Positions 1 through 10,781 of a stretch of 64,000 nucleotides of DNA are shown here, one piece after another. The notes under the pieces were generated by a model. The model was not told the origin of the DNA. It ran no database searches and worked only from the letters and a program-made list of their open reading frames with translations. The DNA is taken from positions 52,762,001-52,826,000 of the forward strand of contig CM060733.1 in the NCBI GenBank assembly GCA_030704615.1, in the 5' to 3' direction. Both the position numbers and the translations under genes were made by a program. Within the stretch, counting starts at the first letter, position 1. The number at the start of each line of letters is the position of its first letter. This DNA comes from Takakia lepidozioides. Lineage: Eukaryota; Streptophyta; Takakiopsida; Takakiales; Takakiaceae.

Positions 1-1140
1 CTCTTTTATGATGTCGTGTGCTTCCTGCACAGCCTCACGCATGTTGCCTCTCGCCAAGGGGTGGCAGTGGACCCCAACGTGTATGCAAGCTCTAGTCAAG
101 TCCGGGAGCAAATGGATTACGTAATATTGCTTGGCTCTGCACATGGACATGCACGTCGGTGGTTCTTTGCAATGTGCACACTTGAAAGAACCCGCAGGAG
201 CTTGGCTGGAGACAATGAATGGATGATGCGTTGTGCCAGTCCAATCCGTCTCGTTTCTCCGCCCTCCTTTGGAGAGAAAGTGGAAGCAGGTGGGATTGAG
301 GCACCTCAGCTTCCCCGCACAGAGGACATATCGTACACGAACACCATCAGCAATTTTCGTGCTACTGGTCTTCGTCACACACCAGGGGTGTCCGTCATGC
401 TTTCGATCCATGTCTGTTAACATCCCGGAGGCTTTCTTTGACGAAGAAACAGGTGGAAACTCGAAGATGACATTGCCATCGACTTCGGGAGGCAGAAAAG
501 TTACCTTTCTGACTGGGAATTTGGCATAGTCGAGAGCAGCCAGCTCGGAGCGAGAACCATCGAGGTGATGTTGTCGTAGGAGCTGCACAATGGACCGGGT
601 TGGAGTTATGCTCGAGGGCACATGCGTAGCACCTACAGAGACGTCCATGCCGGATTTGAACGACCGTGTGGAGGACATGGGTACCTCAATGCAATCATCT
701 TCCTCGTCGGAAATGTCGAATACGTCCACACGAGAAGCTATGGAGGGTCTTGACGGTCCAGGTCGGGAATGATTATCGTTGCATACCTCTCTGTTGGCAG
801 TGGCCGCCTCTCGGTTTCCGGACTCCTTTGTGGATGGTGTGGGCAGCGACTGATTCGGAAAGGGAATGGGCATTCCCACAGCTCGGTACAGGATGGTGTC
901 TGACGGGGGAACGTGCCATTCGATTCCGCAACCTCCGTCGTTACCTAGCACGACAATGGTCTCGTCAACCTGTCCAGGAACATCCTTCCTTTCTTCTTCC
1001 AAATAAACTGTGCCCGGTTTGAGCTTGAATTTGGAACAAAGGTAAGTTTCAGTCACTCTGCAAAGTCCTCCCTCGTTTGGGATCCAGGCTCTCCCAAGTT
1101 GCGGAGGACAGCAAACTATAGCGTAGGAATTCGGAGCCAT
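1..1140 (-). CDS. Transposase-like protein with GCM-like Cys/His domain (3' end outside window)
   Basis: An uninterrupted minus-strand frame runs from the ATG at 1140 off the left edge (380 codons, no stop). The same frame stays open upstream to a stop at 1444-1446, so the start is uncertain; another ATG lies at 1356. The N-terminal part is hydrophobic and Ser/Pro-rich, followed by an acidic stretch (FDISDEEDDCIEV). A middle segment (IVQLLRQHHLDGSRSELAAL) leads to a Cys/His domain with CLNPTC, CAHC, further Cys and HVGVHCHP, spaced like the zinc-binding GCM/WRKY-type domains at the N-terminus of MULE-like transposases. Related multi-copy proteins occur in seed-free plants by recollection. The catalytic part would lie left of the window. 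Family assignment is inference; the long open frame is direct. It has no palindromes, unlike the neighbouring island. Confidence 0.55.
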   Translation of the reverse strand, partial: MAPNSYAIVCCPPQLGRAWIPNEGGLCRVTETYLCSKFKLKPGTVYLEEERKDVPGQVDETIVVLGNDGGCGIEWHVPPSDTILYRAVGMPIPFPNQSLPTPSTKESGNREAATANREVCNDNHSRPGPSRPSIASRVDVFDISDEEDDCIEVPMSSTRSFKSGMDVSVGATHVPSSITPTRSIVQLLRQHHLDGSRSELAALDYAKFPVRKVTFLPPEVDGNVIFEFPPVSSSKKASGMLTDMDRKHDGHPWCVTKTSSTKIADGVRVRYVLCAGKLRCLNPTCFHFLSKGGRRNETDWTGTTHHPFIVSSQAPAGSFKCAHCKEPPTCMSMCRAKQYYVIHLLPDLTRACIHVGVHCHPLARGNMREAVQEAHDIIKE

Positions 1141-1569
1141 CGAACACCGCACGGAGTTGGCAAGTGCGAGGTTCAGTATAGCGACAGACCAAGGCTCACA
1201 GGCACCATCTAAGTGGATCTGCGGAGTCCATCGACGATTGGAAGTCGCACATTGAAGTGGAAAGTATTGTTTCAAGCTACATGCATGAAGGTGGGAGGTT
1301 TGATTCCATAGCCAGTGAGTATGACAATGATGGCCGATTCGGCGACGAAATAACATCTCCTGACAGTTTCTCCTGAGGGTGGATCCAGCAGTATTCTCGG
1401 TGCAGACAGGAACGTTCGCACTGACAAGTGCCAGGACTGCTGGTTAAAACGGTCAGACAACCAAGTTGTGCTCATCAAGACTGGCCGCAATTGTGTTGTT
1501 TCGGAACAATGCAACCCATTGAGGTTCCAGATTTCCCGTCCCGAGTGATTCTTTCGATTGCTGGTGGAC
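1141..1569. other. Intergenic region before the satellite array
   Basis: The minus-strand frame of the left-edge gene stays open to about 1443, so part of this may be its 5' coding extension or leader. The rest up to the first palindrome shows no recognisable gene or repeat. Confidence 0.4.
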
Positions 1570-3316
1570 GGAAATACGGCGCCGCATTTCCGTATTGCAT
1601 CTTGGTCATGCACCAGAGCGACGGAAATGCGGCACCGAGTTTCCGTCCGGGGGAAACCTTTATACTCTCCAGAACGGAAATGCGGTAACGCATTTCCATC
1701 CAGCAAGCACGGTATGTGAAGGTGGAACGGAAATGCGGTACCGCATTTCCGTTCTGATTGAGATTTATGAACAACGGGAACAGAAATGCGGCACCGCATT
1801 TCCGTCCGAGTCGCACTTTTCCGACATTCCAGAACGGAAATGCGGCGCCGCATTTCCATTTTGTATCTGATGCATGGAGCTGAGGGATAGAAATGCTGCA
1901 GCACATTTCCGTCCTTAAAAGACATTCATACTCTCCAGAACGGAAATGCGGTACCGCATTTTCATTCAACAAGCACGGTATGTGAAGGTGGAACGGAAAT
2001 GCGGTACCGCATTTCCGTTCTGATTGAGAATTATGAACAACGGGAACAGAAATGCGGCACCGCATTTCCGTCCGAGTCGCACTTTTCGACATTCCAGAAC
2101 GGAAATGCGGCGCCGCATTTCCATTTTGTATCTGATGCATGGAGCCGAGTGCGATTCCGACAGCTTCATACAGCGCAATTCCGACCGCTTGAGACATTCA
2201 TACTATCCAGAACGGAAATGCGGCACCGCATTTCCGTTCTGACTGAAAATCGTGAACCATCTGAACTGAAATGCGGCACCGTATTTCCATCCGAGTCGCA
2301 CCTACCAACATTCCAGAACGGAAATGCGGTACCGCATTTCCGTTCTGACTGAAAATCGTGAACCATCGGAACTGAAATGCGGCAACGCATTTCCATCCGA
2401 GTCGCACCTCCCAACATTCCAGAACGGAATGTATTAGATTCAAAAGGGAAATGCGGCACCGCATTTCCGTTCTGATGAAATATCCTGAAACATCGGAACT
2501 GAAATGCGGTACCGCATTTCCGTCGGAGTCGCACCTTCCGACATTCCAAAACGGAAATGCGGCGCCGCATTTCCGTTTTGTATGTGAGGCATGGAGCTGT
2601 GGAACGAAAATGCGGCACGGCATTTCCGCCAGCGTCAGACGTTAATACTCTACAGAACGGAAATGCGGTACCGCATTTCCATTCTGACTGAAAATCGTGC
2701 GCAACGGGAACAGAAATGCGGCACCGCATTTCCGTTCGAGTCGCACCTTCCGACATTCTAGAACGGAAATGCGGCGCCGCATTTCCGTTTTGTATATTGG
2801 GCCTGGAGCTGTGCTACGGAAATGTGTTGCCGCATTTCCATCCATGTGAGACCTTCAAACTTTCCAGACCGGAAATGCGGCACCGCATTTCTGTCCAGGT
2901 GAGACCTCTATACTTTCCCGAACGGAAATGTGGCACGGCATTTCCATTCATCAACTAACGTATGTGAAGTGGGAACGGAAATGCGGTACCGCATTTCCGT
3001 TCACATTGAAAATCATGAACCACGGGAACTGAAATGTTGTGCCTCATTCCCGTCCCAATCGCACCTTTCGACATTCCAGAACGGAAATGCGGCGCCGCAT
3101 TTCCCTTTTGAATCTCATACATGGAGCTGTGGGACGGAAATGCGGCACCGTATTTCCGTTCAACAACTAAGGTATGTGAAGGTGGAACGGAAATGCGGTG
3201 CCGCATTTTCTTCCAACAAGTACGGATGTGTAGCTTCGTGATGGTACTTAACGGAAATGCGGCGCCGCATTCGCATTTTCGCTCCAACTCATCAGACGCT
3301 GGGACGGAAATGCCTT
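1570..3316. repeat. 53-bp satellite array built on a 22-30 bp palindrome (about 31 copies)
   Basis: A palindrome with core AAATGCGGYRCCGCATTT recurs at a strict 53-bp step. Starts read by hand are 1570, 1623, 1676, 1729, 1782, 1836, 1889, 1942, 1995, 2048, 2101, 2214, 2267, 2320 and so on to about 3304. Central dinucleotides are CG, CA, TG or TA. Many copies are perfect palindromes, some extended to 30 bp by GAAC/GTTC. Spacers of about 23-31 bp fall into a few recurring types; one block repeats at 266 bp (5 x 53; compare 1703 and 1969), a higher-order repeat like those of satellites. Copies near 2155 and 2425 are degenerate, giving irregular steps. The array lies directly upstream of the ParB/methyltransferase gene. 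Short ORFs across it are by-products of the repeat. Confidence 0.93.
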
Positions 3317-3623
3317 GAAATGTGAACACGTGGAGCAACGGAATTGCTGCACATGTCGGCACTCTATCTGACTGAAGGGGCATGAGGCGGCGCGGCCTGA
3401 CCGTTGGATAATGATGTTTGTTTTTCGGACGGCAGGCGTACCCTCAACGATTCGAATTTCGTAATGACGCAAACTCCACGAGGAGACACTTTCGTCCAAC
3501 CCTTTCGAACCCAAGTGGTGCATCACCGCCGTTTCATCTACTTTTGTCGTGTCTCCTCAGTCACCCCTCTCGCGCCCTTTCCATCTGCACTCTTTGCCCC
3601 TTTTCCCTCTCTCTGTTCTTCTT
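3317..3623 (+). promoter_or_regulatory. Probable promoter and leader of the ParB/methyltransferase gene
   Basis: This 300-bp segment lies between the last palindrome and the first likely ATG (3624). It ends in a pyrimidine-rich stretch (about 3540-3620), typical of a plant 5' leader. No clear TATA box was seen. The assignment rests on position only. Confidence 0.3.
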
Positions 3624-6600
3624 ATGCTCGAACCTGAGAGGGGGGGAGTTCGTGCACCAGACAGGAGACCTCGTCGCAAGCTCCGGAAATTATACTTCGG
3701 ACGTAGGCCAATGCCGAAGGGGAGGAAGCAGATGCGTCTACAGGAGGAGATTGCCATCTCCGAGCAGCAGGCCACTCAGGCAACCCAGCCACCAGTGAGA
3801 GCTCCATGCGATCGGGCTGCGCGCAGCTGATCGAGCACCGAACCCCCCATTTTGCTTCTGTAATTCTTAGACTGAATGCTAGGAGACTTGAATGCAGAAC
3901 ATGTTTGCATGCCTAACAGGAAAGGTGGACGTGCTGGAGGGATCGCAGGAATCCGAAGAGCCGCAGGAAGAGTCCGAGGAGCTAGCTGCAGCACGTACAC
4001 CCACCCGATCCCCGAGCGCGGGTATTCCTGCCGGGCCTAGCCCTCTGCGATTCAAAGACGCGTCTTCGAAGGGCAAGTTCAAAGTCCCAGAGATCGACTC
4101 GCGTTCTTCGGTCATGGAGAATCGCCAGCAGGGGTCGGGCCCTTCTCCAGCAAAGTCGAAGAAGAAGCAGCCCGTCCCTCTACTGGCTTCTGAACCGGCT
4201 CAGGCCGATTCACCCCCCCCAACGCGAATGAAGCAGCAGGGTAGAAGACAGATTCAATTGCAGCAGACACCTTCACCTGCAAGGATGAGGAAGCAGAAGG
4301 CAATCAGGGCGACGGGCGAACAATCTCCCGCAAAACCGCTTCCACGAGCTGAAGCTCAGTTCCTGGAGGATTTCCCGCCTGCAGATGTTGGGGCCGACTC
4401 TGCTGCAGCGAAGGCAATGGGATCGACCGTTGATCTCGATTTGGTACCGGAGGAGGGTGCTGCCGCTCAACGTTCGCAGCAAGACCTCACCACCGATGAG
4501 CAAGCAGGCCCGGAGGAGGCCTCTGCAATGGCAGAATTGCCCGCAGACAGGCCCCAGAGTGCAGCTCCAGTTGAGGATGCTCCAGCTGCTCAGCCACTAC
4601 CGGCACCTACAGACATGTCTCCGGAGGATTTCAAAAGTGCAGCGGATAAAATGTTGGAGGAGACACACAGTAGCATTGGCAGAGTTCTGGGCAGCAGGGT
4701 ATTCCAGCGGACTCTTCGAATCCCACTCTGTCGCATGGTCTCCCTTCCCATCGTCAGGCAGGCCCTTCCCGGAGATGTGGATAAGCTCAAGTTCGCATTT
4801 CGAGAAGGGTACCGTCTGGGATCGGCAGCGTTTTACGTTTCCATTGAGAATGAGGACGGCGAAACTCGTGGACCCACTGCCGATGAATTGTCAACGTGGG
4901 ATACCCACTGGCACACTCGCAACCACGAATTCGAGGCGACGCTGAAGGGTGATCCCGACTTCGGCCATATGTCGGGTAAAATGTTCTTTGTGTGGGACGG
5001 GAATCACCGACTTCTCGCCTGGTGGGAGTACATCAAGCAGAACCATGCCAAGCACATTGGCTGGCATTACATGGTGGAGTGTGTCATCCTCAAGGTGAAG
5101 GCGGCAGACTCCTCCCTGCTCAAGAATGCCATGGCGGACCTCAACTCGTAAGATACTCATACCCTCCCTAGCACGTTCGAAATGCGGTGCCGCATTTCGG
5201 TTTCCATTCTGGTTTGTTTCCGTGCTTCCGTGTACTGAACTGGAGAGTGTGCCTTGCAGGGTCACTGAGAATGCGTACGTGCATACCCACATGGCACATA
5301 TGCTGTACAGGGTGAGGAAAACTGGTCTCACTGATCCGCAGATGTTTGCGGAAATGCTGGAGCCCGAGCTCATTCAGAAAGCCGTTGCAAAAACAGACCG
5401 GACATGGTATCGTCTCACTATGGATGGAATGGTGGAGGTGATATACGAAGTAAGTCGTCCTCCAATTTCCCTCTGCTCATCCTTCCCCAATTTCAGTAAT
5501 GTTTCCACATGAATCGAATGTAACGCTTCTGCATGTTTTTGTTGGCAGTCAAACATCAAGCTGGATTTGGCCCATGCCAAACGCTTCTTCATGGAAAGTG
5601 AGGGGCAGGTCAAAACGTTGCAGTCATTGACTGAGCACTTGAAGGAAGCCGGTGTCAAGTCCAGAACCAAATACAAGTCAAAGCTTGTGAAGCTGGTGGC
5701 AATTGCAGATCCGGCACTTGGAAAGGACTTCATCCCCGAGATTGCAAAACACTATTCTCGGGCCATGCAGCCGACCATGCAATTGGAGAAACTGCATCAC
5801 CTCTCAACGGCATGTGTGGAGGCGAAAGAGAAGGTGAGGTTTCAATGCACTGAAGTTCCTTCCTAGCAATAGCCACTCTCTTCCAGCTCCTGACATTGGA
5901 TCGGAAATGGCAGACACGGTGGCTGTCGATCTGGAATGCATCCGAGAGCATAAGGACAATGTGGTCTTTTCCACTGGAAGTTTCCGACCCTGCAGTGGAT
6001 GTGTGGCTCAACCGTATGACTTGGTGGTTCCAGGTAATTCAAGGTACTTCCCCAGATTTGCTTTTCTGACATGAATTCCCTGAACTGCTACGTGACAATG
6101 CATTTGGGAATCGCAGGTAATGTCGAATGCGAAGGAGCAAGTCGTAATGCACACAAATTCGTTCGGCTTGTACGTCAAATGGGATGGAACACAGACATTG
6201 GAAGACTACGTGACACGTTTCAGATGTGCGTACAAGGACAACCTTTTCGCCAGAGAGCTACAGACAGCAAGAAGGAGCGTGGAGTTTACACATCAGGAGG
6301 GAGCGGGGAAAGCTGCAATGCGAATTGTTTACAGGTGAAGCACAGCTGCCCTTGTATGCGAAGCCTGGTTACGAGGTTTGTCTCGGAAATGCGGCACCGC
6401 ATTCGCATTTTATGTTTTCGGTGGCACTCTGCCAGTAGGTTGGTCTCAACTTTTGCTCACGCATGCTGACTGCCTTGCAGGTATATGAAATACGTGCTCC
6501 TTCAGACAGGGGCCCTGGCTCAAGAGCCCCCGTTCTTCATGGCTTGGACCGTGGCGGGCCCAAGCTGTGTCTACACACCCGAGATGCAGAAACAATGGCA

Positions 6601-8834
6601 TCCCGCGCATCTCGTTGGATGCCCGTGGTACCTGGACATGTCTGGCGGTATTGTTGACGAGTCTGAGAAAGATCTGCACGCCTTGGCAGAAGAGAAGAGA
6701 AAGGAAAGACGTGTCCCTGCTGGGCCAAAGTCGGCAAAGGAATCTGCTGCTCTGGAAGAATCCAGAAAGGCAGCTGAGATGGCACAAAAGACGGTGGATG
6801 CAGCTGTGCAGGCCCAACAGAAGGGGTCGAAGAAGAGGACTCGCCAGCAAGGAGCAGCTGTTGTGACACCCGCCAAAACGAAGAAGCAGAAACAGCCTGT
6901 TCAGGAAGAGGGTGAGGAAGAGGACTCCGATGGAGACTTTGCAACCAGCCCACCCCCCCAAACGCAGGCTGCCTCCCCTGTGCCCACCGTTGTCACGAGA
7001 GGCACGAGAACTGGCTCGGCAAAGAAGGCACTCTTCAACCCCCCAGGGGGGCACCCTTTCGAGCCGGTGGAAATGAAGAGGCCGAAAGTGGCTCCCGAAA
7101 CTGTAGTCCAGTGTGTAAATGAGAGTTTCTTGGCGGCTTTGGATGGACGGGCAGCCAAGTTGGCATACATGAAGACCATGGAGGGTCTGAAGGGCAGAGC
7201 ACTGAAGAAGGCGACTGCCGAAGAGCCTTCCGACACCCCAGGATTTCAGAATATGGTCTCGTTCTTTGAGAGGGTGTGTGCAGACAAGGATTGTAGGAGG
7301 GGCGGAAATGCCACCGAGTGGTCTTGCGATATGATCATCTTGGATATTCCGGACGGAGAGCCTGTGGAAGGACTGCAAGCTTTGCCATCTTGGAACAGGT
7401 ACTCGGAGGACTTTTGGAAGAAAGGATTCGGGCTTGCCCGCATGGTGTTGGACGACAGAGGCTGTGTGGTTGTCCTGGCGAGCAGAGGAAAAAACACTCA
7501 GACAGGAATTGCGAAGTGGACCCGCAAGAGCGCCGTCCCGATTCTGAAAAAGAAGTGGACGTGCATCAACACACTGGGCCTTCGGTCGGAAGGGAAGAAG
7601 GTGATTACGACACTGGCACTCGTCCATTCATTTGCTTGGGTGTTTTCAAATGCGGTGCCGCATTCGGTTTCTAATCGTTTTCCCCCTGTGTATGCAGACG
7701 AAGCAGTTCGATGCATACTGCTTTGTGAAGGAGAACTCCACCTTTGCTTTCCGGAAGGAGGGAGGAAAGGTTGACCCGAACTGCGACCCACTCGATTACG
7801 ACGTTCTGTTCAACAACGTTCCCAAGGAACTTCTCCCTCATAGCCTCACTTCAACGGAACCCCTGCGGTACTCACGGACTCGGAGCCCTGCCTTCATTCA
7901 GACAATTATGGAGACATGCACAGACGTGGAGGGCACAGTGCTCGACCTCATCTGTGGGACAGGTATGCAGAATCTTGATCTATGCTGTTCTGCAAATTCT
8001 CGTTAGGATGTAGTTCGCAACATCTGAAGCGCCATGTGGTAATGTGTGGATGGCATTGTAACAGGTGCCTCAATGTGGGCTGGGCGGTTTTCCGACCGGC
8101 ACCTCTTTGCCTACGAGGAGGATTCATCCGTGTGGGGATCCCATCTGGAGGGGCTGCAACGGAATGTGAAGGCTCCCGACAGAGCGGAAGTCTCCTCGGA
8201 TTCGTCGGAGTCCGAGGAAGACACAGTGGACATTGATGCGGAGGAGAACCCGGAATACGAGTGAGTGCAAACATTGTAAGTTTGCAAAGCCTTCTGGGTC
8301 ATTTATGTCAAACGAATTTCCCGACTGTGGTTCTCATTAGTCTCGTTGATGATTGTCATGTGCAGGATTGCAGGGTCCGGGTCGAAACATGTAGGGCCTA
8401 CACTTCCTGCCAGGAAGAATGTCCCGTTCTTTGCGAGGGCCGACTTCATGACGAGCCCGGTGAGGGACTACTCCCTTCCTAGTTATGCAGCTAAACTCGC
8501 AAATACAGCGATTAGAAGAAGTGAGAATCCCAGTAAAGTAGAGCAGATTTTGGAGAGGGCTAGGGAGGACAGAAGGATAAGGAAAGAGTTGGCAGCAGCT
8601 CAGACAGGTAGACGGGTACGAAAGTACATATGTGATTCAGCGGATGAGAGCGACGCAGACAGGGAGGAAGACGACCCAACGGAGGTGAGATGGACAGTTC
8701 CGCAAGGGGAAGATGGGATTTTCGAAAGCCTGGCCAACGAGCAGTCCGCTGGAGATGAGAGAGGCACTGAGGGGGTGGAGGAGGAGCAGGACAGTCTAGA
8801 ACAGGATGAGGATTCGGATGATTTTCAAGATTAA
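3624..8834 (+). CDS. ParB/Srx-like domain fused to permuted DNA methyltransferase-like domain, ten exons
   Basis: Hand-built exons: 3624-3794, 3898-5147, 5260-5449, 5549-5833, 5887-6033, 6117-6334, 6481-7600, 7698-7962, 8065-8260, 8366-8834. All junctions are GT/AG and keep frame, giving about 1436 residues. The ATG at 3892 is rejected: a TGA lies directly upstream in frame and TGCAG just after it is a good acceptor. Residues 1-300 are basic, then Pro/Gln/Ala-rich and acidic (disordered). Around 423-428 VWDGNHRLLAWWEY resembles the ParB/sulfiredoxin-fold signature. At about 1037-1046 DMIILDIPDG sits where amino-methyltransferases carry motif IV (DPPY). At 1210-1216 DLICGTG matches motif I (FxGxG), followed by GRHL/FAYEED-like AdoMet-site context. 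Order IV then I is the beta-class permutation. A coiled, Lys/Glu-rich linker (about 810-900) and a Ser/Asp/Glu tail complete it. ParB-methylase fusions are known from phages and prophages. Motif IV is degenerate, so activity is uncertain. Confidence 0.68.
5178..5199. repeat. Solo palindrome inside intron 2 of the methyltransferase gene
   Basis: A 22-bp perfect-arm palindrome with central TG/CA (flanks CG...CG instead of GG...CC) lies within the 112-bp intron 5148-5259. It is the same core as the upstream array. Confidence 0.9.
6385..6404. repeat. Solo palindrome inside intron 6 of the methyltransferase gene
   Basis: This palindrome copy (central CA; right arm loses one T) lies in intron 6335-6480, the longest intron of the gene at 146 bp. 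Confidence 0.88.
7647..7667. repeat. Solo palindrome inside intron 7 of the methyltransferase gene
   Basis: This copy (central TG) lies in intron 7601-7697. The donor GTGATT at 7601 is weak, but the frame and the palindrome both argue that this stretch is not coding. Confidence 0.82.
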
Positions 8835-8879
8835 TAGAATTTTAATGAAGTCTCTGTAAATGTAAATTCTCTTCCAGAG

Positions 8880-8887
8880 TATATAAA
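8880..8887 (+). promoter_or_regulatory. TATA-like box just after the methyltransferase gene
   Basis: TATATAAA lies 46 bp past the stop codon and about 90 bp before the second palindrome array. It could start transcription into the array, or be an A/T-rich part of the 3' UTR. No ORF follows. Confidence 0.3.
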
Positions 8888-8969
8888 GGAAATTCTGCCC
8901 GACATTCGTGACCCCTCTCCAGTGTGCATTCCAGCCACACAATCGCCCAAACCACGACGCTCCCAAAAT

Positions 8970-9690
8970 CAGAAATGGGGCACCGCATTTCCAAAATTGG
9001 CAACTCTAAGAACCTCTTTTGGAAATGCGGCACCGCATTTCCAAAACAGGGGAGGGACTAAATTTTCCATTTCAATGTTGGCATAGTAAAAAGTAATCTG
9101 AATTGGAAATGCGGTGCCGCATTTCCAAAATTTCCTTTGTCCACACGCCAGTTTTGGCCTCTCCCGCTCATTGCATGGATGCCACCACGCTTACAGAGGT
9201 CGAACAAGGAGGTCGAATGGCGAGGTCGTATTGGGGATGGTCGTTGTTCGAACTGCAGGCCCATCAGCAAAAAATTGGCACCGCATTCCATTGTTAAAAA
9301 AAAGTCGATGACGGACATGGAAATGCGGCGCCGCATTTCCAGAACGGACATCGCAATTTGTCCATTTGCAGACCCTCTCTCGGAAATGCGGTAACGCATT
9401 CCATCGCGCTGGTCGGAAATGTCACACTTTTCGAAGTGTTGTACGGAAATGCGGCACCGCATTCCCTTGTCCAAAAAGAAGTTTCCATTGCCAAGCTGGA
9501 AATGCGTCGCCGCATTTGCAATGCCAACCTCGTTTTCTGATCAATTTATAGACCCGTGTTGGTATTTCGTGTACCTGGACGGAAATGATGCACCGCATTT
9601 CTTGTCCGACATGGAAATGCGGTGCCGCATTTCGTCCGACATGGAAATGCGGCGCCGCATTTTGCCGACAAATGCGGCGCCACATTTCAA
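8970..9690. repeat. Second, irregular palindrome array
   Basis: About twelve copies of the AAATGCGGYRCCGCATTT palindrome or clear derivatives occur, at about 8971, 9020, 9104, 9278 (half), 9319, 9381, 9446, 9499, 9581, 9612, 9642 and 9669. Spacing runs from 27 to 170 bp, without the strict 53-bp step of the upstream array. Outer flanks are usually TT...AA here, not AC...GT, so this array derives from a different subset. Region 9060-9300 between copies contains no gene. Confidence 0.88.
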
Positions 9691-9933
9691 TGCCGACATG
9701 GCGTTACTCTGGTATATTCTTGACACATGACTCACATACCGGTTACTCTGCTATATTCATCCGGACAGACACATTGTAGAAATGAGACATCAAATTGTAA
9801 ACAGTGGGCCAATTCCGACAGTTATTCAACACAATGAAACACAATCATACAGAAGTGAGGTACGATGGGTTTATTGATCGGACACGATGTCTCACATTTA
9901 CCAACTGCAGACAAAACTAAGCCCTTCCTCCTT

Positions 9934-10647
9934 CTACATGGGCTTCACCAAGTCGACGGAACTTCGATACCCCCTCAAAACAAGCTCATCACTGCTGCGG
10001 CACCTCGAGGTAAACTGCAATTCGGTCGTTCTGCTGCCCTTGCTGGAGCCGACGACAATGTCATGTCCATCAATGATACCACCATCATACATTGACAAGG
10101 TCACTGTGGGCCTCATGTGCCCGTGCGATTCGTCTTCGCAACGCAGCCGAATGTCTCCATACACTGGAAGAGCGGAGTGATCTGCACGTATATAGTTTTC
10201 CCCGGTGCCGTCCTCCCTGGTCCACTGGCAGCAGTTCCAGCGCCAAAGCGAGGCCGTGCGTGATCTATCCGGCATCCCTTTCCAGCTTGGTATATCGAGG
10301 TCAACAATTTTCAGGACCCACGGACCGCATTGACCCTCGCCCTCACCTCGCTCAAAGCGGTAATAGCCCTCCAGATACTCCATTGCGCGCAAAGACTCTT
10401 GCTTGATTCCAGCAGCGTCTGTGAAAACAGAGAGCCAGACAATGATGTCTCCTGATTCTGGTTTGAACATAGCATAATCGTGGCCATGATAAGGGCAGTC
10501 GGCTGGATTTCGGCGGCACGGCATCCTTGAAAAAGAGTAGCGGAGTACGCTCAATGACAGCAGCTCCCGGATGGAGGAGGAGCAGCGCGGTGGCTGGAAA
10601 AAGTTCAAGCTAACGCTGCAATTCCTCACAAACACTCCAGGGCACAT
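9934..10647 (-). CDS. Unknown protein, paralogue of the divergent neighbour
   Basis: A 237-residue ORF starts at ATG 10647. From RMPCRRNPADCP (about residue 41) to the C-terminus it aligns with the product of the divergent gene at 10873-11637. Shared blocks: RMPC.RN..DCP..G.DYAM, SGDI.IW, FERG, a WNCC.WT motif, PVYGDIR/PLYGDIR and YDGGIIDGHDIVV / FDGGMIEGQDIVV. Conserved Cys suggest structural disulfides or metal binding. I recognise no family, transmembrane segment or catalytic signature. The N-terminal 40 residues differ between the two, so an upstream exon may exist. An AATAAA on the minus strand near 9869-9874 could be the polyadenylation signal. Confidence 0.62.
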   Translation of the reverse strand: MCPGVFVRNCSVSLNFFQPPRCSSSIRELLSLSVLRYSFSRMPCRRNPADCPYHGHDYAMFKPESGDIIVWLSVFTDAAGIKQESLRAMEYLEGYYRFERGEGEGQCGPWVLKIVDLDIPSWKGMPDRSRTASLWRWNCCQWTREDGTGENYIRADHSALPVYGDIRLRCEDESHGHMRPTVTLSMYDGGIIDGHDIVVGSSKGSRTTELQFTSRCRSSDELVLRGYRSSVDLVKPM

Positions 10648-10781
10648 TTAAATTTCCCCCCTACAGGATCCTGGACCGATGAAGATTGGCTGCTGCATGA
10701 ATGTAGCCGTTTCAGTTTCCTACCCTGCCATGCAAACTATGGGCAGTCACTGCCAGGTGGGCCGATAGCCACTGGACACGA

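Noticed and set aside
1570-3316. CRISPR array
   Set aside because: Regular repeats with spacers are present, but spacers recur and are related, the repeats are full palindromes with variable centres, the context is eukaryotic and there are no cas genes.
1272-3383. Many overlapping ORFs with GNAAPHF, KCGAAFPF and EMRHRIS repeats
   Set aside because: They are translations of the palindromic satellite in six frames; the same palindrome gives repeats on both strands and no single frame persists.
3892-3894. ATG 3892 as start of the ParB/methyltransferase gene
   Set aside because: An in-frame TGA lies immediately before it, and the TGCAG at 3893-3897 joins in frame to an upstream exon ending 3794.
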